Shown in pieces: positions 56,753-64,000 of a stretch of DNA of 64,000 bases (the first letter of the stretch is position 1; each line of letters begins with the position of its first letter). Source of the stretch: Sphingomonas jejuensis. Lineage in GTDB: Bacteria; Pseudomonadota; Alphaproteobacteria; Sphingomonadales; Sphingomonadaceae. The position numbers were made by a program, and so were the translations under genes. The notes under the pieces are model-generated. The model worked only from the letters and a program-made list of their open reading frames with translations. It was not told the DNA's origin and made no database searches. The DNA is taken from positions 1 to 64,000 of the forward strand of contig NZ_JAATJE010000002.1 of the NCBI RefSeq assembly GCF_011927695.1, given 5' to 3'.

Positions 56753-57427
56753 TCAGCGGCCCTGACGCTTCCGGCGGGCGGCCATGGGCATAAGGATGAT
56801 GCCGATCAGCACGCCGACCAGTGACACGGCCGCAAAGCCGATCAGGATCGGATGGCTGGTGTCCTCGCGGCTTTGCACATCCATGATGTGCAGGCCCCAC
56901 ATCAGGTCGAACCAGCGCCATTGCCGCGTCCGCAGCGCCAGCACGCGTCCGCTGTCCGCATCGACATACAGGTTGGTGCCGTCCTCGAACCGCACCTGCC
57001 ATGATGGCCGCGGCTGGCGGAGATCGATGGGCGCATCCTCCGCGGCGTGGCGCAGCACCCTGACGATGGGCGATGCGGGAACGTAGCGGGCGGCGGCGAT
57101 CACCCGCGCCTCCTGCGCGGAGACTGGCGGCAGCAGGCTGCCGTCCTCCATCCGGGCGCGCGCCACGCTGCCGTCCGCGCGGGTCGCCACCCAATAGGGT
57201 CCGGCCGGGCCGACCTCCACCTGCAGGGCCCGCAGCGGTCCGGCCGCCGGCACCACCGCCGCGCCCGTCACGAACGGCGGCGGATCGCGGCGCAGCGCCG
57301 TGCCGCGCACCTCCTCGATCGGCCGCGCGACCATGAACAGGCCGGTCGCGGTCCACAGCAGCAGCGGCACGCCCACGATCCAGCCGAGCCAGAGGTGGAT
57401 CCGGCCGAGCGTCCCGCGGACGCTCAC
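56753..57427 (-). CDS. PepSY-domain membrane protein
   Basis: This 224-residue protein has an N-terminal helix (IHLWLGWIVGVPLLLWTATGLFMV, about 10-33), a periplasmic domain with the PepSY-like pattern WQVRFEDGTNLYVDADSGRVLA (about 145-166), and a C-terminal helix (ILIGFAAVSLVGVLIGIILM). Related PepSY-TM proteins are linked to iron or reductase functions. It is 16 bp downstream of lpd and probably read from the same transcript. The function is not known. Confidence 0.75.
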   Translation of the reverse strand: MSVRGTLGRIHLWLGWIVGVPLLLWTATGLFMVARPIEEVRGTALRRDPPPFVTGAAVVPAAGPLRALQVEVGPAGPYWVATRADGSVARARMEDGSLLPPVSAQEARVIAAARYVPASPIVRVLRHAAEDAPIDLRQPRPSWQVRFEDGTNLYVDADSGRVLALRTRQWRWFDLMWGLHIMDVQSREDTSHPILIGFAAVSLVGVLIGIILMPMAARRKRQGR

Positions 57428-57443
57428 CGGCGGCGCTGCCCGA

Positions 57444-58847
57444 TCAGATGTGGATCGCCTTGCCGGTCACCGCCATCGCGGCTTCCTTCAGCGCCTCCGA
57501 ATGCGTCGGGTGCGCGTGGCAGGTCAGCGCGATGTCCTCGCTGGTCGCGCCGAACTCCATCGCCTGCGCGGCCTGCGCGATCAGCGTGCCCGCGAGCGAG
57601 GAGATGATGTGCACGCCGACCACCCGGTCGGTCGCGGCATCGGCGATCACCTTCACAAAGCCGGTCGTGTCGCGGTTGGTCTTGGCGCGGCTGTTGCCCG
57701 CAAACGGGAACTTGCCGACCTTGATCTCGCCCTTTTCCTTCGCCTGCTCCTCGGTCAGGCCGACGCCGGCGATCTCGGGGTGGGTGTAGACCACCGACGG
57801 GATGATGTCGTGGTTCACGATGCCGGTCAGCCCGGCGATGTTGTCGGCCACCGCGATGCCCTCGTCCTCGGCGCGGTGCGCAAGCATCAGGCCCGGCGTC
57901 ACGTCGCCGATCGCCCAGATGCCGTCCACCGCCGTCTCGAACTCGTGGCCGACCTCGATCTGCCCGCGGCCGTTCACCGACAGGCCGGCGGCCTCCAGGT
58001 TCAGGCCCTCCGTGTTCGGCCGCCGCCCGATCGACACCAGCACGGCATCCGCCGCCAGCGTCTCGGCCGCGCCGCCCGCCGCCGGCTCGACCGTCACGGT
58101 CGCGCGTCCGCCGTCAACCGCGACGCCCGTCACCTTGGTGGACACCTTGAGCTCGAAGCCCTGCTTCTTGAATATCTTGGTCGCTTCCTTGCGGACCTCG
58201 GCGTCGAAGCCCGGCAGGATCTGGTCGACGAACTCGACCACCGTCACCTTGGCGCCCAGGCGGCGCCACACGGAGCCGAGCTCCAGCCCGATCACGCCGC
58301 CGCCGATCACCACCAGGTGCTCCGGCACCTTGGGGAGCGACAGGGCGCCGGTGGAATCGACCACCACCTGCTGGTCGACCGTGACGCCGGGCAGCGGCGT
58401 GACGGACGATCCAGTGGCGATCACGATGTTCTTCGCGCGCACGCTGCGGCCATCCACGTCGACCGTGTCCTTGCCGGTGAAGGCGGCGCGCCCCTTCAGC
58501 CATTCGACCTTGTTCTTCTTGAACAGCATGGCGATGCCGCCGGTCAGCTCCTTGACCGCCGTCGCCTTCTCGTTGTGCATCGCGCCAAGGTCGAGCGACG
58601 CGCCCTCCAGCTTCACGCCGAACTTGGCGAGCTCGCCCGATGCGGCCTCCTCGAACAGCTCGGACGCGTGCAGCAGCGCCTTCGACGGAATGCAGCCGAC
58701 GTTGAGGCAGGTGCCGCCCAGCGTCTCGCGGCTTTCGACGCAAGCGGTCTTCAGCCCGTTCTGCGCCGCCCGGATCGCGGCGACATAGCCGCCGGGGCCC
58801 GCGCCGATCACCAGGACATCGAAATCGTAGCTCTGCTCGTCAGCCAT
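57444..58847 (-). CDS. lpd: Dihydrolipoamide dehydrogenase (E3)
   Basis: This 467-residue FAD enzyme reoxidises the lipoyl groups of the oxoacid dehydrogenases with NAD. The FAD motif is VIGAGPGGYVAA (residues 13-24), the redox disulfide is Cys47/Cys52 in GGTCLNVGCIPSKA, and the C-terminal active-site pair is in HAHPTHSEALKEA. It serves the suc complex and could also serve the E1-E2 pair at 52518-55786. A GIY-YIG gene with flanking repeats now separates it from sucB. Confidence 0.96.
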   Translation of the reverse strand: MADEQSYDFDVLVIGAGPGGYVAAIRAAQNGLKTACVESRETLGGTCLNVGCIPSKALLHASELFEEAASGELAKFGVKLEGASLDLGAMHNEKATAVKELTGGIAMLFKKNKVEWLKGRAAFTGKDTVDVDGRSVRAKNIVIATGSSVTPLPGVTVDQQVVVDSTGALSLPKVPEHLVVIGGGVIGLELGSVWRRLGAKVTVVEFVDQILPGFDAEVRKEATKIFKKQGFELKVSTKVTGVAVDGGRATVTVEPAAGGAAETLAADAVLVSIGRRPNTEGLNLEAAGLSVNGRGQIEVGHEFETAVDGIWAIGDVTPGLMLAHRAEDEGIAVADNIAGLTGIVNHDIIPSVVYTHPEIAGVGLTEEQAKEKGEIKVGKFPFAGNSRAKTNRDTTGFVKVIADAATDRVVGVHIISSLAGTLIAQAAQAMEFGATSEDIALTCHAHPTHSEALKEAAMAVTGKAIHI

Positions 58848-58862
58848 GTCTCACCTCGTTCA

Positions 58863-58886
58863 GTGCTCCTGCGCAGGCAGGAGCCC
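58863..58886. repeat. 24-bp hairpin repeat (copy 2), left flank of GIY-YIG gene
   Basis: GTGCTCCTGC, GCAG and GCAGGAGCCC form a stem-loop with one terminal mismatch. It matches the reverse complement of copy 3 at 23 of 24 positions. It lies 15 bp upstream of the lpd start. Confidence 0.85.
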
Positions 58887-58894
58887 AGGGTCGC

Positions 58895-59185
58895 TCAGAA
58901 GAGCGTTGGATATAGGTCATGCCATTGTGGATTGCCGCCCTCGATCAAGCGCAGCTTCCACGCACGTTTCCACTTCTTCATCTGCCGCTCGCGAAGACGG
59001 GCCGACTGAAGATCATCATGGGCCTCATACCAGTTGAGCAGTGTGCAGCCATGCTCCTTGGTGAACCCGTCCATTGATCCAGCACGATGCTGGTGCGCCC
59101 GGAGGATCAGGTTGCTCGTCACACCGACGTAGAGCGTTCCGTTCGGAGCGCTCGCCATCAGATAAACGAAGCCAGCCTTCTGCAC
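58895..59185 (-). CDS. Small GIY-YIG nuclease-family protein between two inverted repeats
   Basis: This 96-residue protein is nearly all GIY-YIG domain: FVYLMAS and TLYVGVTSNLILRAHQHRAG (about 4-33) hold the two motif halves with the catalytic Arg, and WYEAHDDLQSARLRERQMKKWKR carries the conserved Glu. GTG 59185 is chosen; longer frames only translate the repeat (MLLRRQEPGGR). It would cut DNA as a single-strand or structure-specific nuclease. It sits between sucB and lpd and is bracketed by inverted copies of a 24-bp hairpin (58863-58886 and 59198-59221), like a small mobile unit. Confidence 0.85.
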   Translation of the reverse strand: MQKAGFVYLMASAPNGTLYVGVTSNLILRAHQHRAGSMDGFTKEHGCTLLNWYEAHDDLQSARLRERQMKKWKRAWKLRLIEGGNPQWHDLYPTLF

Positions 59186-59197
59186 TTGTCTCCCCCC

Positions 59198-59221
59198 GGG
59201 CTCCTGCCTTCGCAGGAGCAC
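59198..59221. repeat. 24-bp hairpin repeat (copy 3), right flank of GIY-YIG gene
   Basis: GGGCTCCTGC, CTTC and GCAGGAGCAC are in inverse orientation to copy 2, with 23 of 24 positions matching. It ends 6 bp from the sucB stop codon. Confidence 0.85.
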
Positions 59222-59227
59222 GCGCGA

Positions 59228-60493
59228 TTACAGGTCGATCAGCAGCCGCGTCGGATCCTCGATCGCGTTCTTGATGGCGACCAGGAAGGTCACCGCCTCG
59301 CGCCCGTCGATCAGGCGGTGGTCGTAGGACAGCGCCAGATACATCATCGGCCGCACCACCACCTGCCCGTCGCGCACCACCGGCCGCTCCTCGATGCGGT
59401 GGAGGCCGAGCACGGCCGACTGCGGCGGATTGATGATCGGCGTCGACATCAGCGATCCGAACACGCCGCCGTTGGAAATGGTGAAGGTGCCGCCCTTCAT
59501 CTCGTCCATTTTCAGCGTGCCGTCCTTGGCGCGCTTGCCGAAGTCGCCGATCGTGCGCTCGATGCCGGCGACCGACAGGTCCTGCGCGTCGCGGATCACG
59601 GGCACGACCAGGCCGTTCGGTGCGGACACCGCAACCGACACGTCGACATAGTCGTGGTAGACGATCTCGTCGCCGTCGATCTGCGCGTTGACGCCCGGGA
59701 TGTCCTTCAGCGCCTGCACCGCCGCCTTCACGAAGAAGCCCATGAAGCCGAGGCGCACGCCGTGCTTCTTTTCAAACAGGTCCTTGTACTTGGCGCGCGC
59801 CTCCATGACCGCGGTCATGTCGACATCGTTGAAGGTGGTGAGGAGCGCGGCGGTGTCCTGCGCCTCCTTCAGCCGCCGGGCGACCGTCTGGCGCAGGCGC
59901 GTCATCTTGACGCGCTCCTCGCGCCGCTCGCCGGCGCCACCGGCAGTGGCCGGCGCGGCCGTCGACGGCGCGGGCGATGCCGCCGCGGCCTTCGCCACCG
60001 GCGCGTTCATCACGTCCTCGCGCGTCAGGCGACCGTCCTTGCCCGTCCCCTGGATGGTGGACGGATCGATGCCGCGCTCCAGGACCAGCCGGCGAACCGA
60101 CGGCGACAGGGTGGGCAGTTCACCCTCGCCGACGCTCGGCGCGGGGGAAGGCGCAGGTGCAGGTGCCGGCGCCTGGGACGGTGCCGGCGCGGACGCCGGT
60201 GCGGCAGCCGGCGTCGGCGTAGGCGCGGGTGCGCTCGCTGCGGCGGCACCGCCACCACCGGCCTCGATCGTCGCGATCGCCGCGCCGACCTGCACCGTGT
60301 CGCCGACCGCCACCAGCTGCTCGCCCATCACGCCGTCGGACGGGGACGGCACCTCGACCGCGACCTTGTCGGTCTCCAGGCTGACGATCGGCTCGTCGGC
60401 CTTCACCGGCTCGCCCGGCTTCTTCAGCCATTCGCCGACCGTCGCTTCCGTGATCGACTCGCCCAGCGCGGGCACCTGAACTTCGGTCGCCAT
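59228..60493 (-). CDS. sucB: 2-oxoglutarate dehydrogenase E2 (dihydrolipoamide succinyltransferase)
   Basis: This 421-residue E2 has an N-terminal lipoyl domain with the lysine in [13 protein letters not shown] (about 39-51). A long Ala-Pro linker (about 80-120) and the E3-binding domain [29 protein letters not shown] follow. The catalytic domain ends with the active His in [17 protein letters not shown]. It lies 42 bp after sucA. Confidence 0.96.
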   Translation of the reverse strand: MATEVQVPALGESITEATVGEWLKKPGEPVKADEPIVSLETDKVAVEVPSPSDGVMGEQLVAVGDTVQVGAAIATIEAGGGGAAAASAPAPTPTPAAAPASAPAPSQAPAPAPAPSPAPSVGEGELPTLSPSVRRLVLERGIDPSTIQGTGKDGRLTREDVMNAPVAKAAAASPAPSTAAPATAGGAGERREERVKMTRLRQTVARRLKEAQDTAALLTTFNDVDMTAVMEARAKYKDLFEKKHGVRLGFMGFFVKAAVQALKDIPGVNAQIDGDEIVYHDYVDVSVAVSAPNGLVVPVIRDAQDLSVAGIERTIGDFGKRAKDGTLKMDEMKGGTFTISNGGVFGSLMSTPIINPPQSAVLGLHRIEERPVVRDGQVVVRPMMYLALSYDHRLIDGREAVTFLVAIKNAIEDPTRLLIDL

Positions 60494-60535
60494 GTCAGTC
60501 TCTTTCCTCGAGCAATGGGTGGGGCCGGCGGCGCA

Positions 60536-63493
60536 TCAGCTCGCGGCCTTGCCTGCCTTCTTGTCGCTTTCGCGGTTGCGGCGGATCTCGTCGCGGACGC
60601 TGTGGCCGAGCGCATCGGCGATCAGCGCGCCCTGCTCGGCCTGGTGACGCTTCATCAGGCCGGTGGCAGGCGACGCGGCCGCCGCACGGCCTGCATAGCG
60701 GGCGCGGGACACGGGCGCACCGGCGGCCGCCAGCGCTTCCTCGATCAGCGGCTCCACGAAGAACCAGGCGCCGTTGTTCTTCGGCTCCTCCTGGGCCCAG
60801 ACCACGTCCTTCAGGTTCGGCATGCGCGAAATGCGCTTGGCCAGCGGCTCGCCCGGGAAGGGGTAGAGCTGCTCGATCCGGACAATGGTCGTGCCGGTGT
60901 CGCCCGCCGCATCGCGCGCTTCGATCAGGTCGTAGGCGACCTTGCCCGAACACAGCACCAGCCGCTCCACCGCCTCGTCGGCAGGCGCGTTGGTGTCGGA
61001 CAGGATCCGTCGGAACTGCGTGTCGCCCAGGAACTCGTCGGCCGTCGACACCGCCATCTTGTGGCGCAGCAGCGACTTCGGCGTCATCACGATCAGGGGC
61101 TTGCGGAACGGCCGCAGCATCTGCCGGCGCAGCATGTGGAAATAATTGGCGGGCGTGGTGACGTTGGCGACCTGGATGTTGTCGCCCGCGCACAGCTGCA
61201 GGAACCGCTCCAGCCGGGCGGACGAATGCTCCGGCCCCTGCCCTTCATAGCCGTGCGGCAAGAGCATCACGAGGCCGTTGGCGCGCAGCCACTTGGCCTC
61301 GGCGGCGGCGATATACTGGTCGATGACGATCTGCGCACCGTTGGCGAAGTCGCCGAACTGCGCTTCCCACAGCACCAGCGTCTTCGGGTCGGCCATGGCA
61401 TAGCCGTATTCGAAACCGAGCACGCCATATTCGGACAGCGGCGAATCCAGCACCTCGAAACGGCCGTGCGGCAGCGTCGACAGCGGCACGAACTTGCGCT
61501 CGTCGGTCTGGTCGACCCAGACGCTGTGCCGCTGGCTGAACGTGCCGCGTCCGCTGTCCTGCCCGGACAGGCGCACGCCATAGCCTTCGGACACCAGGCC
61601 GCCGAACGCCAGCGCCTCGCCCGTTGCCCAGTCGAAGCCCTTGCCGCTCGCGAACATCTCGCGCTTGGCCTCCAGCACGCGGCCCAGCGTGCGGTGGATG
61701 GTCAGCCCCTCCGGCACGGTGGTGAGCGTCCGGCCGAGCGCATCGAACAGCTTGCGGTCAAGGCCCGTGTCAACGCTGCGCCGCGCGCTTTCCGGATCGG
61801 CCGGTCGGCTGAGGCCCGACCAGCGCCCGGCGAACCAGTCCGCCTGGTTGGGCTTGTAGCTCTTGGCGCCCTCGAATTCCTCTTCCAGCCGGTCGACGAA
61901 CTGCTTGCGCTCGCCCTCGGCGAACGCGCCGTCGATCACGCCCTCGCCCTGCAGCCGCTCGGCATAAAGCGTGCTGACCGGCGGGTGCGTCTTGATGGCG
62001 GCGTACATCAGCGGCTGGGTGAAGCTCGGCTCGTCGCCTTCGTTGTGGCCGAAGCGGCGATAGCACCACATGTCGATCACGACGTCGCGGTGGAAGGTCT
62101 GCCGGAACTCCACCGCCATCTTGGTGGCAAAGGTCACCGCCTCCGGATCGTCGCCGTTGACGTGCAGGATCGGCGCCTGGACGCCCTTCGCCACGTCGGA
62201 CGGATAGGGGGACGAGCGCGCGAACTGCGGGCTGGTGGTGAAGCCGACCTGGTTGTTGATGATGAAGTGGATGCAGCCGCCGGTGTTGTACCCGCGGATG
62301 CCGGAAAAGCCGAAGCATTCCCACACGATGCCCTGCCCGGCAAAGGCCGCGTCACCGTGGATCAGGACCGGCAGCACCTGGTTGTGGTCGGCCAGATCGT
62401 CGCGCAGCACCTGGATGGAACGCGCCTTGCCCAGCACCACCGGATCCACGGTTTCCAGGTGGCTGGGGTTCGGCACCAGCGACATGTGGACGCTGATCCC
62501 GTCGAACGCCCGGTCGGTTGAGGTGCCGAGATGGTACTTCACGTCGCCCGATCCGCCGACATCCTCCGGATTGGCGGAGCCGCCGGAGAATTCGTGGAAG
62601 ATCACGCGGAACGGCTTCGCCATCACGTTGGCGAGCACGTTCAGCCGGCCGCGATGCGCCATGCCATAGACGATCTCGCGCACGCCCTGCTGGCCACCAT
62701 GCTTGATGACCGCTTCCAGCGCCGGGATCATGGACTCGCCGCCGTCGAGGCCGAAGCGCTTGGTGCCGACATATTTGCGGCCCAGGAACTTCTCATATTC
62801 CTCGGCCTGCACGACCTTGGACAGGATGGCGCGCTTGCCTTCCGGCGTGAACTCGATCGCCTTGCCGCGGCCTTCCATGCGCTCCTGCAGGAAGCGGCGC
62901 TCGTCGAGGTCGACGATGTGCATGTACTCGAGGCCGACCGGCCCGCAGTAATTGGCCTTCAGGATCTCCACCAGCTCGCGGATGGTGGCGGTCTCCAGCC
63001 CCATCGTGCCACCGAGGTAGATCGGGCGGTCGAGGTCAGCGCCGGAAAAACCGTGATATTCGGGCGTGAGGTCGGCCGGCGTCTCGCGCTGGGCGAGGCC
63101 GAGCGGGTCGAGATTGGCCGCCAGATGCCCGCGCACGCGATAGGTGCGGATCAGCATCATCGCGCGGATGCTGTCGTTGGCCGCGCGGGCGACCGCGTCC
63201 TTGTCGACCGGGGCCGGCGCGGGCGCCGCGGGCGCGGCACCCTTCTTCGGCGGCGCCGGCGGCACCTGCATCTGCGTGGGGTCCAGCGCCGCGGTCAGCG
63301 CGTCCGTGTCGGCGATCGGCCAGTTCTTGCGCTGCCAGCTGGGGCCGGCGACCGCCGCCTCCAGCCCGCCGAAATAACGCTGCCAGCCGGCGTCCACGCT
63401 GGCCGCATCCTCCGACCAGCGCCGGTAGAGCGCCTCGACATAGGAGGCGCTGACGCCCTCCATCTCGCTGAAATCCTGGCCTTCGATGCCCAT
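60536..63493 (-). CDS. sucA: 2-oxoglutarate dehydrogenase E1
   Basis: This 985-residue thiamine-diphosphate enzyme of the TCA cycle decarboxylates 2-oxoglutarate. The N-terminus YVEALYRRWSEDAASVDAGWQRYF is typical. The TPP region has HGDAAFAGQGIVWECFGFS and HFIINNQVGFTTSP, and the C-terminal part has FEVLDSPLSEYGVLGFEYGY. An Ala-Pro-Lys insert occurs near residues 78-95. It is 42 bp downstream of sucD and precedes sucB. Confidence 0.97.
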   Translation of the reverse strand: MGIEGQDFSEMEGVSASYVEALYRRWSEDAASVDAGWQRYFGGLEAAVAGPSWQRKNWPIADTDALTAALDPTQMQVPPAPPKKGAAPAAPAPAPVDKDAVARAANDSIRAMMLIRTYRVRGHLAANLDPLGLAQRETPADLTPEYHGFSGADLDRPIYLGGTMGLETATIRELVEILKANYCGPVGLEYMHIVDLDERRFLQERMEGRGKAIEFTPEGKRAILSKVVQAEEYEKFLGRKYVGTKRFGLDGGESMIPALEAVIKHGGQQGVREIVYGMAHRGRLNVLANVMAKPFRVIFHEFSGGSANPEDVGGSGDVKYHLGTSTDRAFDGISVHMSLVPNPSHLETVDPVVLGKARSIQVLRDDLADHNQVLPVLIHGDAAFAGQGIVWECFGFSGIRGYNTGGCIHFIINNQVGFTTSPQFARSSPYPSDVAKGVQAPILHVNGDDPEAVTFATKMAVEFRQTFHRDVVIDMWCYRRFGHNEGDEPSFTQPLMYAAIKTHPPVSTLYAERLQGEGVIDGAFAEGERKQFVDRLEEEFEGAKSYKPNQADWFAGRWSGLSRPADPESARRSVDTGLDRKLFDALGRTLTTVPEGLTIHRTLGRVLEAKREMFASGKGFDWATGEALAFGGLVSEGYGVRLSGQDSGRGTFSQRHSVWVDQTDERKFVPLSTLPHGRFEVLDSPLSEYGVLGFEYGYAMADPKTLVLWEAQFGDFANGAQIVIDQYIAAAEAKWLRANGLVMLLPHGYEGQGPEHSSARLERFLQLCAGDNIQVANVTTPANYFHMLRRQMLRPFRKPLIVMTPKSLLRHKMAVSTADEFLGDTQFRRILSDTNAPADEAVERLVLCSGKVAYDLIEARDAAGDTGTTIVRIEQLYPFPGEPLAKRISRMPNLKDVVWAQEEPKNNGAWFFVEPLIEEALAAAGAPVSRARYAGRAAAASPATGLMKRHQAEQGALIADALGHSVRDEIRRNRESDKKAGKAAS

Positions 63494-63535
63494 CGCGTCC
63501 GCCTGTGCCTTCGACCTCCGGTTCGAGGTCTCCGA

Positions 63536-64000
63536 TTAACCCTTCAGAACCTCGACGAGCGTCGTGCCGAGCTCGCTGGGGCTTGCCGCCACGCGGATGC
63601 CGGCGGCCTCCATCGCGGCGATCTTGTCCTCGGCGCCGCCCTGCCCGCCGGACACGATCGCGCCGGCATGGCCCATGCGACGACCCGGAGGCGCCGTGCG
63701 GCCGGCGATGAAGCCGACCATCGGCTTCTTGCGCCCGCGCTTGGCCTCATCCGCCAGGAACTGCGCGGCCTCTTCCTCCGCCGATCCGCCGATCTCGCCG
63801 ATCATGATGATCGATTTGGTCTCGTCATCGGCCAGGAACAACTCCAGCACGTCGATGAAGTTGGTGCCGTTGACCGGATCGCCGCCGATGCCGACCGCCG
63901 TGGTCTGGCCCAGGCCGGCGTTGGTCGTCTGGAACACCGCCTCATAGGTCAGCGTGCCGGAGCGGGAGACGACGCCGACCGATCCCTTGGAGAAGATGGA
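63536..64000 (-). CDS. sucD: Succinyl-CoA ligase alpha subunit (partial)
   Basis: The C-terminal 154 codons of sucD are present; the gene runs off the right edge of the window. [48 protein letters not shown] and [20 protein letters not shown] are standard segments. The phospho-histidine is the one in GHAGAI. It leads the sucD-sucA-sucB-lpd run. Confidence 0.96.
   Translation of the reverse strand, partial: SIFSKGSVGVVSRSGTLTYEAVFQTTNAGLGQTTAVGIGGDPVNGTNFIDVLELFLADDETKSIIMIGEIGGSAEEEAAQFLADEAKRGRKKPMVGFIAGRTAPPGRRMGHAGAIVSGGQGGAEDKIAAMEAAGIRVAASPSELGTTLVEVLKG

Noticed and set aside
59087-62521. A 1144-codon open frame on the plus strand across sucA and sucB
   Set aside because: It lies antisense to two unmistakable enzymes and its His/Arg/Asp-rich product has no recognisable domain. 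It is a by-product of high-GC codon use.

Overview
The window is a GC-rich chromosomal segment of an alphaproteobacterium, almost certainly a member of the Sphingomonadaceae. The pointers are the many TonB-dependent receptors, a maltodextrin locus carrying a tryptophan-halogenase-like gene, a two-gene MetH, a MucR/Ros-type regulator, an EcfG-type promoter, and suc and paa gene orders typical of this group. Nearly all of it is tightly packed coding sequence, with many 1-4 bp start/stop overlaps. No rRNA, tRNA, CRISPR array or complete transposon was seen.

Layout. (1) 1-2030: the right-hand end of what looks like an IS21-family element, which has removed the 5' part of a TonB receptor gene. (2) 2439-4298: a small helix-hairpin-helix protein and a LOV (blue-light) hybrid histidine kinase with a textbook EcfG-type promoter. 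(3) 4479-11652: a TetR regulator, its candidate operators, and a tripartite RND efflux operon. (4) 11657-17622: a membrane-lipid island with a phosphatidylserine decarboxylase, a long class-III aminotransferase, PmtA-like methyltransferase plus an Mpo1-like membrane protein, and a PlcP-like phosphoesterase plus GT4 glycosyltransferase pair. Candidate Pho boxes lie between the last two divergent operons. (5) 17651-26794: a B12 block with split MetH, BtuBFCD under a cobalamin riboswitch, and CobO. (6) 26951-36881: a maltodextrin locus (GH31, LacI, TonB receptor, halogenase-like flavoprotein, GH13) with two matching LacI operators. (7) 36892-44491: an MpaB-like protein, a MucR-like regulator lacking a zinc cysteine, a DUF885 peptidase with an amino-acid permease, a zeta-class GST and a TonB receptor. 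(8) 44479-55786: phenylacetyl-CoA catabolism (paaABCDE with a CitE-like lyase, divergent from paaG-paaZ-paaR), then a fused-E1/E2 2-oxoacid dehydrogenase pair whose promoter carries the same 12-bp operator core as the paa promoter. (9) 55917-64000: a frameshifted TonB-domain gene and the sucD-sucA-sucB-lpd-PepSY run, interrupted by a small GIY-YIG nuclease gene bracketed by inverted copies of a 24-bp hairpin repeat.

How the genes fit together. The B12 block links cobalamin import and adenosylation to the B12-dependent MetH. The paa genes open and cleave the ring of phenylacetyl-CoA, and the shared operator suggests that the adjacent oxoacid dehydrogenase may feed them from phenylpyruvate. The lipid island looks like a phosphate-responsive switch from phospholipid to glycolipid. 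The most unusual items are the repeat-bracketed GIY-YIG unit inside the TCA operon, the lipid island with its paired Pho-box-like arrays, the shared paa/oxoacid-dehydrogenase operator, the halogenase in the starch locus, and the EcfG-type promoter on the LOV kinase.
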